This document shows positions 8,560 to 16,977 of a DNA stretch of 64,000 bases, piece by piece (the stretch's first letter is position 1; every line of letters begins with the position of its first letter). This DNA comes from Flavobacterium beibuense (GTDB taxonomy: Bacteria; Bacteroidota; Bacteroidia; Flavobacteriales; Flavobacteriaceae), in the NCBI RefSeq assembly GCF_004151245.1, contig NZ_JUIW01000004.1, forward strand, positions 248,001 to 312,000, written 5' to 3'. The translations under genes and the position numbers were made by a program. The notes under the pieces are model-generated. The model was given only the letters and a program-made list of their open reading frames with translations, was not told the origin of the DNA and did not search any database.

Positions 8560-10251
8560 TTAGGTGACATTAAAAATTTGTTCTAAAATCTTGATTGTTA
8601 TTAAATAGGTTGGTTTTACACCCGATGTTCCAAGCCCTCCCGAAGCCAGTGTACTACCGGTTTCCAACGGATTGTCTGAAGCATAATAGGCATATCTTAC
8701 CTTTACCTCAGGATTAATACTCTTTCTTATTTTTGAAGCCGACTGGATTGCTTTCTGATAATAGGCTCCTTCCATTTCAAGACCAATGACGCCCCAGGTA
8801 GACTCATTAAAAAATTTAAGCAAGTCCCTGTTTTGTAATGAGGTACCTAAAACGGTTACCATGGGTCCTGAATATACAGGTATGCCCTGTCCTTCCAGCA
8901 ATTCAGGTTTTAATTCGTTTTCAAACGGATAATTATCTCCTGTCCCTTCGTTTATATGTGCCGAAGGTATCATTATATCTCCCTTGTTTCCTTCCAGGAT
9001 TCCGGCCTTACCCATTATGGAAACCGATTCTATATCAAGAAAAGTTTTTATCTTATGTTCCTTAAACGGTTTTAAAAGCTCATCTATGGTTTCGTAAGCC
9101 TGTTCACCAAAAGCATAATCCATTACAATTATTACCGGTTTATCCGAAGTGGTTTGTTTAGACTTAAACGGCGTTTTGGAAAAATCTATGGCTGCCGTAT
9201 CAAAAACCTGTACATCTATATTAGTGCCGGAAGCATCGGGTATAAATATCATCCCGTTTTTAAGTGCTTCTTCCTCTACCCTTTCCCTAAGCTCCCCGTT
9301 TCCGGCTTTGCTCAGTTCCTCAAAAATAAAGAAATCGCTTTTCCCCTTAAATTCCTTTCCAAGCACATAATTGGCAAAAAAAGAATTCTTTACACTGTGC
9401 ATATTTGCACTTATAATATGTATAGGCCTTTCTAAAAGCCCGTTTTGCTTTAATATGGTTTTTATATTATTTGCCCATATTTCTCCGTGTATATGGTGGC
9501 CAAGCCTTTCCCTTAATATAGGGCTAAACGTTATGGTTCTTTTTGCCCCTCCCATTGCCTCATCAATAGCCAGTTTCCCTAACCAGTATACAATCTGCAG
9601 GAACCTGTCCGGCGCTTCGGCAGAACCAAAAGCATCGTAGATATCGAGTACTTCAGAGAACGTCCTTCCCAATACACCAGAAACGTGCGATATCGCTTTT
9701 TCTCGCTCTACCGGATTAAGCTTTTTAGTCTTTTGGAGTACTACCTGTTCCAGTTTGTACCAGTCATGGGTAATTTCCCCGTTATCATCTATAAGTACCC
9801 TGCTCTTTATTTTATGCGATTCTATAAAAATAAAGGTGAGGTGGGTTAATATGTCATAAATATCCGAACGCCCGCGGGTAATCTCCACATTCATCTGCTC
9901 CTCATCTATGCGGTAGCAATTTCTTCTTCGCTTAGGCGGTACTATTGCCTTAAAATGGGATTTGGAATAACCTTCGTCAGAAGTTAAATTGATAAAACGG
10001 CATTCCTCTATTCCTATAGGTAAGCGTTCTATTACATAAAGTAATCCGTTAAGCTCTGCTTTTTCCTCGGCTATAGATCCGTATATTTCGGGCCTTAACA
10101 GTAAAAGTGCTTCCCTAAGGGTATCGCCCGAAACTCCCATTGGCTTATAAAAGCCCCGGTTTAAAAGGTGACGCATGGTTATATACAAACGTTCTATGGC
10201 AGCAGATGATTCCTGTGCTTTAGATCGAGATGTATTTTTAAGTCCCTGCAT
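8560..10251 (-). CDS. Conserved Bacteroidota protein (DUF6909-like) with phosphorylase-like C-terminus
   Basis: 563 residues, soluble, no signal peptide or membrane segment. I recognise it as a conserved Bacteroidota protein, probably the family called DUF6909, which I cannot verify here. The N-terminal half has a helical region and a YRIDEEQ-type segment. The C-terminal half contains GLEMEGAYYQ and, about 30 residues later, an AYYASDNPLE stretch. These resemble the substrate-binding glutamate and catalytic aspartate segments (MEg, SD) of the nucleoside phosphorylase/nucleosidase superfamily. It is the first gene of the polysaccharide operon, 2 bp before the Wzz-like gene. It may process a nucleoside or nucleotide sugar by-product, but this is speculation. 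The real function is unknown. Confidence 0.6.
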   Translation of the reverse strand: MQGLKNTSRSKAQESSAAIERLYITMRHLLNRGFYKPMGVSGDTLREALLLLRPEIYGSIAEEKAELNGLLYVIERLPIGIEECRFINLTSDEGYSKSHFKAIVPPKRRRNCYRIDEEQMNVEITRGRSDIYDILTHLTFIFIESHKIKSRVLIDDNGEITHDWYKLEQVVLQKTKKLNPVEREKAISHVSGVLGRTFSEVLDIYDAFGSAEAPDRFLQIVYWLGKLAIDEAMGGAKRTITFSPILRERLGHHIHGEIWANNIKTILKQNGLLERPIHIISANMHSVKNSFFANYVLGKEFKGKSDFFIFEELSKAGNGELRERVEEEALKNGMIFIPDASGTNIDVQVFDTAAIDFSKTPFKSKQTTSDKPVIIVMDYAFGEQAYETIDELLKPFKEHKIKTFLDIESVSIMGKAGILEGNKGDIMIPSAHINEGTGDNYPFENELKPELLEGQGIPVYSGPMVTVLGTSLQNRDLLKFFNESTWGVIGLEMEGAYYQKAIQSASKIRKSINPEVKVRYAYYASDNPLETGSTLASGGLGTSGVKPTYLITIKILEQIFNVT

Positions 10252-10270
10252 ACTCTTTTGTGTTTATTGG

Positions 10271-10278
10271 CAAATGTA
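10271..10278 (-). promoter_or_regulatory. -7 promoter element of the polysaccharide operon
   Basis: On the minus strand the sequence is TACATTTG, a match to the Bacteroidota -7 consensus TAnnTTTG. It lies 20 bp before the ATG at 10251. No clear -33 TTG was found. Because all downstream genes overlap or nearly touch, this may be the main promoter for 10 kb. Confidence 0.6.
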
Positions 10279-10332
10279 GGATTTTTATTTTGACTGAAGT
10301 TTTTATGTATTTAACGAAATTATGACTGTTTT

Positions 10333-11817
10333 TTATGCTTTTAAGGCATCGGCTATTTTTCTGTCGTTAGATAACCTAGGTAGTTTGTTTTGCCCTCCAA
10401 GTTTACCTATAGATTTCATGTATTGCTGAAAACCATTCTTAGCCACTTTTGTAATAACTACGGTACGCAGTATATTACCCGATATTAAATCGTCATAATA
10501 CACATTTTGTTTTCTCATCGCCTTGTCTACAGCAAGTCCAAAAGACTCTATATCAGTTGGTTCTTTTTCAAACTCTATAAACCACTCGTGGTACGGCAGT
10601 CCGCTTTCCGGATTTATCTGAGGGGCAACCGTAAACTCGTTTACGCTAATATCTGTCCCTTCCATTGCTTCTTTAAGTGCGCTTTCCACCTCTTTTCCAA
10701 TAACATGTTCCCCAAAGGCCGATATAAAATGCTTAATCCTGCCACTTACCACTATCCTGTACGGACTTAATGAAGTAAACTGTATGGTATCTCCTATATT
10801 GTAAGCCCACAATCCGGCATTGGTAGAAATAATCATAGCATAATTAATGCCCAGCTCAACCTCGCCTATGGTGTAACGCTTAGGATGTTCGTTAAAAAAC
10901 TCATCCGCTTTTATAAACTCATAAAAGATACCGGAATTAAGCAACAATAGCATTCCCTTTTTGGTTTGGGTATCCTGATAAGCAAAGAAACCTTCGGATG
11001 CAGGAAACAGTTCAATACTGTCTACTTTGCGCCCGATAAGATTTTCAAATTTGGCGCGGTAAGGTTCATAGTTAACGCCCCCATATATAAACAGGCTAAA
11101 GTTTTTAAATATCTCGCCTACCTTTTTGTTTCCTTTTTTCTCAAGCCTTTCAAAATACATTTGTACCCACGACGGTATGCCCGATATTACAGTCATATTC
11201 TCGTTGTATGTCTCCTCTACTATCGCGTCTACTTTCTGTTCCCAATCGTCTATACAATTGGTTTCCCAGCTTGGCATACGATTCCGTTGCAGATAAGCCG
11301 GTACAAAATGGGCAACAATGCCCGAAAGTCGTCCAAACTTAATACCGTGTTTTTCCTCAAGTTCGGGGCTTCCCTGCAGGAATATCATTTTACCGTCTAC
11401 AAAAACGGATTTCCCTGTCTCATGGATGTAGTGTAATATGGCATCCCTTGCGGCCTGAATATGATACGGCATCGATGCTTTGGTAAGGGGAATATATTTT
11501 GCCCCCGAAGTGGTTCCTGATGTTTTGGCAAAATATAACGGCTTGCCTGGCCATACTATGTCTTCCTCTCCTTTTACAACCTTTTCTATATAAGGTTTTA
11601 AATCTTCATAATCCCTTACAGGTACATGCTTTACAAAATCTGAATGCTTTTTTATACCCTCAAAATGATGGTCTTTGCCAAACTGCGTTCCTGCGGCCTT
11701 TTCAATCAGCATTTTTAAAACCTGCTGTTGTGTTTCCACAGGGTGCTTTGCCCATTTTTGGGTATCATTGTATACCTTTTTGGCAAATAATTTAGCTGCA
11801 AACGATTTTATAGACAT
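10333..11817 (-). CDS. GH3 auxin-responsive-promoter family protein (acyl-adenylate/acyl-amide synthetase)
   Basis: 494 residues, the length of bacterial GH3 proteins. The phosphate-binding signature TSGTTSGAK (99-107) of the ANL-like adenylating superfamily is present, followed by FPASEGFFAYQ and YxIGD-type segments typical of GH3. Plant GH3 enzymes conjugate amino acids to hormone carboxylates through an acyl adenylate. The substrates of the bacterial versions are unknown to me. It is encoded 6 bp after the M23 gene, so the two are probably cotranscribed. The family is clear, the reaction is inferred. Confidence 0.88.
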   Translation of the reverse strand: MSIKSFAAKLFAKKVYNDTQKWAKHPVETQQQVLKMLIEKAAGTQFGKDHHFEGIKKHSDFVKHVPVRDYEDLKPYIEKVVKGEEDIVWPGKPLYFAKTSGTTSGAKYIPLTKASMPYHIQAARDAILHYIHETGKSVFVDGKMIFLQGSPELEEKHGIKFGRLSGIVAHFVPAYLQRNRMPSWETNCIDDWEQKVDAIVEETYNENMTVISGIPSWVQMYFERLEKKGNKKVGEIFKNFSLFIYGGVNYEPYRAKFENLIGRKVDSIELFPASEGFFAYQDTQTKKGMLLLLNSGIFYEFIKADEFFNEHPKRYTIGEVELGINYAMIISTNAGLWAYNIGDTIQFTSLSPYRIVVSGRIKHFISAFGEHVIGKEVESALKEAMEGTDISVNEFTVAPQINPESGLPYHEWFIEFEKEPTDIESFGLAVDKAMRKQNVYYDDLISGNILRTVVITKVAKNGFQQYMKSIGKLGGQNKLPRLSNDRKIADALKA

Positions 11818-11823
11818 AGGCTG

Positions 11824-12690
11824 TTATTCAAAATCAATAAATTGTGTTGGGTTAATAGGATATCCGTCTTTCCATAATTCAAACTCAAAGTTTGCACCCC
11901 CGCCGTTTGTAGGTGGTGTGCCGGCAGTGGCAATAGCCTCACCCGACTTAACAACGTCACCCTGTGTTTTACTTAGTGATGCTACTCTTTTATATATAGA
12001 GATAATACCATCGTTATGTCTCACAATAATCACATTTCCTTTTGTTGGAGTCCAGTCGGCAAACAATACCGTACCTGCTGCTATCGATTTTACCGGAGTA
12101 TCGTTAACCAATGTTATATCTACCGAGAAGTGTTTTTCCTTAGCATTGTAATTTTCGGTTATATGCCCTTTTGCCGGCGGAAAAAGTACCAGGTTTACCT
12201 TAGGCTGCGATTTTTCAAACAGGTTGTATTTATCTTCAAGCGCAACTTCTTCCCTTAGCTTAAGCTCTGCCTCTTTAGGGGCTAAATCTGCCACAGCATC
12301 GTTATGTTCTGCCGCGATAATGGAATCCCTGTCCAGTTTGGTATGTTCCAGGTCGCCCGTAAGTACCTTTTTAATAGAGTTTAGATAGGCCGTATTGGCA
12401 TTAAGCACTTTTTGAAGCGAATCTGATTTTATAGCGTTGTCGGTAGCTTCCTTTTTCAGCTTAGCCGACGAATATCCCGGTATGTATTCTCTTAAAGGGG
12501 TAAATGCGATTATATAGGTTGTTAGGGCAATCATCACGATACTTATAACCGTTATCCCCACAAAAACATTCATAAGGTTAAGCTTTAAGGAGAATATCTC
12601 CTCAAAGGAATCTTCATTTAAAATTACAAGGCGGTTTTTTGTAAAAAGCTTTTTCTTTATTAACTGCCTTTTTCGTCTTTTGCCCGACAT
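11824..12690 (-). CDS. M23 (LytM-fold) protein, probably catalytically degenerate
   Basis: 288 residues. A basic N-terminal tail is followed by one membrane helix (about 41-62), a helical linker (75-160) and a C-terminal LytM/M23 domain. In active M23 peptidases zinc is held by HxGxD and HxH, with an extra YxHL histidine. Here only the first motif is partly kept as HFSVD (187-191). The other positions read YKRV (233-236) and NFEFELW (267-273), so the other histidines are gone. This suggests an EnvC/NlpD-like non-enzymatic regulator of cell wall hydrolysis. It begins an operon with the GH3 gene and has a TATATTTG element upstream. Confidence 0.85.
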   Translation of the reverse strand: MSGKRRKRQLIKKKLFTKNRLVILNEDSFEEIFSLKLNLMNVFVGITVISIVMIALTTYIIAFTPLREYIPGYSSAKLKKEATDNAIKSDSLQKVLNANTAYLNSIKKVLTGDLEHTKLDRDSIIAAEHNDAVADLAPKEAELKLREEVALEDKYNLFEKSQPKVNLVLFPPAKGHITENYNAKEKHFSVDITLVNDTPVKSIAAGTVLFADWTPTKGNVIIVRHNDGIISIYKRVASLSKTQGDVVKSGEAIATAGTPPTNGGGANFEFELWKDGYPINPTQFIDFE

Positions 12691-12708
12691 ACTTTTTGTT
12701 TAATTTGA

Positions 12709-12716
12709 CAAATATA
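12709..12716 (-). promoter_or_regulatory. -7 promoter element of the M23-GH3 unit
   Basis: Minus-strand TATATTTG matches TAnnTTTG and lies 19 bp before the ATG at 12690. No convincing -33 element was seen. Confidence 0.55.
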
Positions 12717-12817
12717 ATAATACGCCAGCTCTTATTATAGCTAATGTTTTGGTATTATACATCAATTTTTTTGTTAATTAACGAAAACCAATACCAAATA
12801 ATTGCCGTAAATAGTTA

Positions 12818-12844
12818 TTGTAAATTATTTTATATTTAACTTTG
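12818..12844 (+). promoter_or_regulatory. tatA promoter
   Basis: TTG at 12818-12820, then 16 bp, then TAACTTTG at 12837-12844. This fits the Bacteroidota pattern (TTG / TAnnTTTG), though the spacer is slightly short. It overlaps the TTG codon at 12842 that could open the tatA frame, so translation must start later. Confidence 0.55.
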
Positions 12845-12874
12845 TCGCAAATAATCATTTTATTTATTATAATC

Positions 12875-13087
12875 ATGAACATGTTAGCAATTTTTTTAGG
12901 AGCAGTTGGCCCATGGCAGATAGCCATTGTTGTAGTCTTAATTGTACTGCTTTTTGGCGGAAAGAAAATTCCTGAATTAATGAGAGGGCTGGGGTCTGGT
13001 ATTAAGGAATTTAAAGATGCAGCAAGAGAAGACCAGCCTGCAAACTCGAGAAACGAACAGTCTCAAAAAGAAGAAAATAAATTATAA
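12875..13087 (+). CDS. tatA: Twin-arginine translocase subunit TatA/TatE family
   Basis: 70 residues from the ATG at 12875. The longer frame from TTG 12842 begins inside the promoter and is rejected. An N-terminal membrane helix with the polar GPW segment is followed by FGGKKIPELMRGLGSGIKEF, the amphipathic helix typical of TatA, then a charged, disordered tail. It oligomerises to form the pore of the Tat pathway, which exports folded proteins. No tatB or tatC neighbour is present, and tatC is often elsewhere in Bacteroidota. It is a single-gene unit ended by a strong terminator. Confidence 0.92.
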   Translation: MNMLAIFLGAVGPWQIAIVVVLIVLLFGGKKIPELMRGLGSGIKEFKDAAREDQPANSRNEQSQKEENKL

Positions 13088-13105
13088 TATCCCTTTTATT
13101 ATAAT

Positions 13106-13138
13106 AAAAAACCTCTAAGCGATGCTTAGAGGTTTTTT
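13106..13138. terminator. Bidirectional intrinsic terminator
   Basis: Perfect 15-bp stem (13106-13120 with 13124-13138) and a 3-base loop. The A-run and T-run on either side make it usable from both strands. It lies between convergent tatA and the membrane protein gene ending at 13157. Confidence 0.9.
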
Positions 13139-13156
13139 TGTTGATATCATTACATA

Positions 13157-13555
13157 TTAGTAGTTATCCTGTCCTATCTGATCTACTTCATTGGTGTTGT
13201 TGTAGATGTACTGGATAGACTTGTCAAAAGCCATTATAGGATAGAAAATAATCGATAGAAATATAAGACCTATAGTAAAGCCTTCGTTTTTTCCAAAGCT
13301 TTTTGATAATAAATTTGTTGCCCAAATACCAAATATGAAGTTAACCCCTGGTATTATAAGAAGGAAAAACCACCACCATGGTTTTCTTATAATTTCAAGA
13401 AAAACAAGTGTTCCATAAATAGGCACAATGCTGGCCCATCCCGGTTTTCCCGCCTTTTGATAAATTTTCCATTTGCAAACTATCATAAATATTACAATAG
13501 CTAAAATAAAGAAAAAGTAAGCCCCTAAAAAGGCAAATAGTGTTGAATCGTCCAT
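13157..13555 (-). CDS. DUF5684-type small membrane protein
   Basis: 132 residues with about three to four hydrophobic helices and the motifs KAGKPGWASIVPIY, KPWWW and IPGVNFIFGIW. These match the family I know as DUF5684, sometimes annotated as signal-peptidase-I-related because it precedes such domains. No peptidase residues are visible here. Function is unknown, probably inner-membrane. It stands alone between a terminator and tex. Confidence 0.7.
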   Translation of the reverse strand: MDDSTLFAFLGAYFFFILAIVIFMIVCKWKIYQKAGKPGWASIVPIYGTLVFLEIIRKPWWWFFLLIIPGVNFIFGIWATNLLSKSFGKNEGFTIGLIFLSIIFYPIMAFDKSIQYIYNNTNEVDQIGQDNY

Positions 13556-13600
13556 AATAATAAGGTTGTTAAAATTTGTTAAATGCTAATTTATAGATTT

Positions 13601-15721
13601 TTACAATATCATGGTAAGTTGTATTCTTTTTCTTGCATCATCAATCTCAAGAACCTTTACCTCAACATGCTGATGCAGCTTTACCACTTCATTCACATCG
13701 CTCACAAAGCCTTCCTTAAGCTGTGAGATATGTACCAGTCCGCTTTCTTTGATGCCTATATCCACAAAGCATCCAAAGTTGGTAATGTTGTTTACAATTC
13801 CCGGTAATATCATCCCTGTACGCAGGTCGTTTATTGTCCTTACGTTAGGGTCGAACTCAAATACCTTCGCCGATTTCCTCGGGTCAAGCCCCGGTTTTTC
13901 AAGTTCCTTTAAAATATCTTTAAGTGCCAGTACCCCTACATCTTCGGTAGCATAACTGGTAACCGAAATTTTTGCAATAGCTTCTTTATTCGAAACAAGG
14001 TCGGCTGTTTTAAGCTTCATGTCCTTCGCCATTTTCTCCACTATGCTGTAGGCCTCAGGGTGTACCGCCGAATTGTCCAGCGGGTTTTTGGCATTCGGTA
14101 TCCTTACGAAAGCAGCCGCCTGCTGGTAGGCCTTATCACCCAGTCTTGGTACTTTTTTAAGCTGTTTCCTGTCTTCAAACGGACCGTTTTCACTACGGTA
14201 GTTTACAATGTTCTCGGCCAGCTTTTCGCCTATACCCGAAACATATCCTAACAGTGATTTACTGGCCGTATTGATATTAACCCCTACTGAGTTCACACAG
14301 CGCATTACCACAGTATCCAGTTCCTCTTTCAGTTTGCCTTGGTCTACATCGTGCTGGTACTGACCCACACCAATAGCCTTTGGCTCGATTTTTACCAACT
14401 CGGCAAGCGGATCGCTTAACCTGCGGCCTATGGATACGGCTCCCCTTACGGTTACATCATAATTAGGGAATTCGTCCCTGGCTATTTTTGATGCCGAATA
14501 TACCGATGCTCCTGCCTCGCTTACTACAAATACCTGTATAGGCTTGTCAAAGGCGATTTTCTTGATAAAATGTTCGGTTTCGCGCGATGCGGTTCCGTTA
14601 CCTATGGATATGGCATCTATTTTATATGCATTTACCATAGAACGTATTTTTTTCATGGCAATGGCAGTCTCATTTTGCGGCGGATGCGGGAAAATGGTCT
14701 CATTGTACAGCAGGTCTCCTTTTTCGTCAAGGCAAACCACCTTACAACCTGTACGGTAACCCGGGTCTAATGCTAATATCCTCTTTTCTCCCAGTGGCGG
14801 AGCCAGTAATAACTGCCCTAAGTTTCCGGCAAAAACACCAATAGCGGTAGCATCAGCCTTTGATTTAGCCTCCTGCAATACCTCGTTAGAAATGGCAGGT
14901 GCCAGCAGCCTCTTGTAACTGTCCTTAATGGCCAGCTTTAGCTGGCCCGCGGTTTCGCGGTTATTTTTTATAACCGCCTGCTCCATAAAATCAAGCGCTT
15001 CGTCGCTGTCTATCTCTACCTTAAACTTGATAACGCCTTCGTTTTCGGCCCTAAGCATTGCCAGTACCCTGTGTGAAGGGGCTTTTGCCAGGTTTTCGCT
15101 CCAGTCTAAATACTGCTCAAACTTTTTGGCTTTCTCCTCATCGGCATCCTTAACCTTTTTAGTGGTTATCTCTGCCTTGCGGCCGTACATCCTTCTCAGG
15201 TTTTTACGCACATAAAGGTTCTCGTTTATCCATTCGGCAATAATGTCGCGGGCACCCTGCAGCGCCTCGTCTTCATTTGCCACTTTATCGTTAAGGTATT
15301 TTGATGCTATAAAATCGATATCATCGCTGTTTTGAGCCATGATAATTTTTGCCAGTGGCTCCAGTCCGTTTTCGCGGGCGGTATCGGCTTTGGTCTTTTT
15401 GCGCTTTTTAAACGGAAGGTAAAAATCCTCCAGTTCTGTCATATCAAAGCTTGCATCAATTTTCTGCTTTAAATCGGGCGTTAACCCGTTTTGCTCCTCA
15501 ATACTCTTTAAAATCGCTTCTTTGCGCTTTACAATGGCCTCATAAGCCTGGCTAAGCTTTGCAATCTGCTCTATAACCACCTCATCAAGGTTGCCCGTCC
15601 TGTCTTTACGGTAACGAGCAATAAAGGGAATAGTACAGTCTTCGCTTAGCAGCTGTAAGGTGTTTTCAATGCTTTTTACAGGGGCGGTAACCTGCCCCGA
15701 AATGAATTGGATGTTTGTCAT
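13601..15721 (-). CDS. Tex family RNA-binding transcription accessory protein
   Basis: 706 residues, full length for Tex. Order of parts: helical N-terminal Tex domain (1-190), central helices, YqgF/RNase H-like domain (about 325-450, containing LALDPGYRTGCK), tandem helix-hairpin-helix motifs (about 480-560, GVNINTASKSLL and VSGIGEKLAENIV) and a C-terminal S1 domain (about 637-706, GCFVDIGIKESGLVHIS). Tex binds nucleic acid and influences transcription and stress resistance. The acidic residues of the YqgF fold are only partly kept, as usual in Tex. It is a single-gene unit with its own promoter. Confidence 0.95.
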   Translation of the reverse strand: MTNIQFISGQVTAPVKSIENTLQLLSEDCTIPFIARYRKDRTGNLDEVVIEQIAKLSQAYEAIVKRKEAILKSIEEQNGLTPDLKQKIDASFDMTELEDFYLPFKKRKKTKADTARENGLEPLAKIIMAQNSDDIDFIASKYLNDKVANEDEALQGARDIIAEWINENLYVRKNLRRMYGRKAEITTKKVKDADEEKAKKFEQYLDWSENLAKAPSHRVLAMLRAENEGVIKFKVEIDSDEALDFMEQAVIKNNRETAGQLKLAIKDSYKRLLAPAISNEVLQEAKSKADATAIGVFAGNLGQLLLAPPLGEKRILALDPGYRTGCKVVCLDEKGDLLYNETIFPHPPQNETAIAMKKIRSMVNAYKIDAISIGNGTASRETEHFIKKIAFDKPIQVFVVSEAGASVYSASKIARDEFPNYDVTVRGAVSIGRRLSDPLAELVKIEPKAIGVGQYQHDVDQGKLKEELDTVVMRCVNSVGVNINTASKSLLGYVSGIGEKLAENIVNYRSENGPFEDRKQLKKVPRLGDKAYQQAAAFVRIPNAKNPLDNSAVHPEAYSIVEKMAKDMKLKTADLVSNKEAIAKISVTSYATEDVGVLALKDILKELEKPGLDPRKSAKVFEFDPNVRTINDLRTGMILPGIVNNITNFGCFVDIGIKESGLVHISQLKEGFVSDVNEVVKLHQHVEVKVLEIDDARKRIQLTMIL

Positions 15722-15740
15722 TATTATAGAATAAGGACTA

Positions 15741-15748
15741 CAAACATA
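15741..15748 (-). promoter_or_regulatory. -7 promoter element of tex
   Basis: Minus-strand TATGTTTG matches TAnnTTTG, 20 bp before the tex ATG and between the tex and XRE genes. It suggests tex is transcribed separately from the upstream regulator. Confidence 0.5.
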
Positions 15749-15754
15749 GTGTTC

Positions 15755-16321
15755 TTATTTTATAAATTTAATGGGTGCCGGCCAGAAGTTTTTAACGGAT
15801 CCTCTACTTACCCTTACCGCAGCATATACCGGATACAGGAAGTTAAAAGTACCCACACCAATCAATAAACCTACAAACAGAAACGGGTTAAACGGATAGT
15901 GCATAATCTTACAAAAAGCGAAAGCAAATATCAATAAGTAAAAACACACTGTCCAGAATATCTGGAAGTTTAATATGTTCTTACCCTGCCCTGCTACCGA
16001 AACTATCCTGTCTCTTTTGTTAAGCCATAATATAAGCGGAAGGATAATATTACCCAGCGGTATCACTACCGAACTCATTACCGAAAGGTGCATGTATACC
16101 AAATAGGTTCTGTCTTCGGTTTTACCGTAATCTACCAAGTCCTCTATATTAATTTCAAGGGCTTCGCATATCCCTTTAAGGCTGTTGCCACGGGGTTCGG
16201 TTTCTTCCTTTTCTATACGCTGTAATGTGCGTAAATTTATCTTAGCAATTTCGGCTACTTCTTCCTGAGTTAACCCTTTTTGCTTTCTTATTTCGGCAAT
16301 TCTTTTTCCAATGGTTTCCAT
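15755..16321 (-). CDS. XRE-family HTH protein with DUF4870-like membrane domain
   Basis: 188 residues. Residues 1-60 form a Cro/CI-type helix-turn-helix (GLTQEEVAEIAKINLRTLQRIE). The C-terminal part has about three membrane helices (85-105, 118-140, 145-165) like DUF4870 proteins. The layout suggests a membrane-tethered regulator, with DNA binding in the cytoplasm and a sensor in the membrane. It may control itself or the divergently placed small gene at 16495, but no operator was identified. Confidence 0.82.
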   Translation of the reverse strand: METIGKRIAEIRKQKGLTQEEVAEIAKINLRTLQRIEKEETEPRGNSLKGICEALEINIEDLVDYGKTEDRTYLVYMHLSVMSSVVIPLGNIILPLILWLNKRDRIVSVAGQGKNILNFQIFWTVCFYLLIFAFAFCKIMHYPFNPFLFVGLLIGVGTFNFLYPVYAAVRVSRGSVKNFWPAPIKFIK

Positions 16322-16346
16322 AATTTTTTGATTTAAAGTTATGGGA

Positions 16347-16354
16347 CAAAATTA
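16347..16354 (-). promoter_or_regulatory. -7 promoter element of the XRE gene
   Basis: Minus-strand TAATTTTG matches TAnnTTTG, 26 bp before the ATG at 16321. Confidence 0.45.
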
Positions 16355-16494
16355 TTGACCAAGGTAGGCATTTGATAGCGGTTTTACTACGGCATTTTTA
16401 CGGCATTTGTGTCAAAGTACTGGAAAATAGGGGTTTTTATATTATTATATATATTTATGAATTTTGTAAGTTTATAAAAATTTATTCTTTAGTT

Positions 16495-16977
16495 ATGCCA
16501 AATCAAACTGAATATAAAGAATACTTTGCTGATTGTTATGTATTATCTGAAAATAGATCTAAAAAATTTATCCAATTGTTTCTTGATAAATTTATACCTA
16601 ATCGTAAAGAACTTTCTAATGAATACGAAATACCTCAATATTCTGATAATCCCATAATAACATTTAATAATGCAACCTGCTTAATCGATTATCTTACTGC
16701 TTATAAAAATGTAAAACATACTATATATTGGAAAAATAATGACAAATCAAAACTTAAAGGCGCTATGTGTTTTTTTACAGAAGATAATCAGGTAATTTTT
16801 GGAATATATTGCAATACTGCCTTTCCTGATAAATCCATAGAAAGTGATTATCTTAATAAATTAAAAGAATTTTGTAATAGTAATATTGGTTATTTTACTT
16901 ACGAAGAACCAGCTACCGATAATGTCTCTGATTTTTTAAAAAGAGCATATTATTTTCAATCTAATCCTGAACAATAA
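16495..16977 (+). CDS. Hypothetical protein, AT-rich orphan
   Basis: 160 residues from the ATG at 16495. The frame stays open upstream to 16372, but the extra 41 residues (rich in I, F, Y, C) look like translated intergenic DNA. I do not recognise the family. It is soluble, with no signal peptide, cysteine-containing and rich in N, K, Y and F. Its opening 60 bp are about 23% GC, far below the neighbouring tex and CDF genes, which suggests recent acquisition. Its 3' end overlaps the convergent CDF gene by 17 bp. It could be a small immunity-type or SMI1-like protein, but there is no direct evidence. Confidence 0.6.
   Translation: MPNQTEYKEYFADCYVLSENRSKKFIQLFLDKFIPNRKELSNEYEIPQYSDNPIITFNNATCLIDYLTAYKNVKHTIYWKNNDKSKLKGAMCFFTEDNQVIFGIYCNTAFPDKSIESDYLNKLKEFCNSNIGYFTYEEPATDNVSDFLKRAYYFQSNPEQ

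Noticed and set aside
10966..12151. Open frames of 156 and 158 residues on the plus strand opposite GH3 and M23
   Set aside because: Both real genes on the minus strand carry clear motifs; the plus-strand frames do not.
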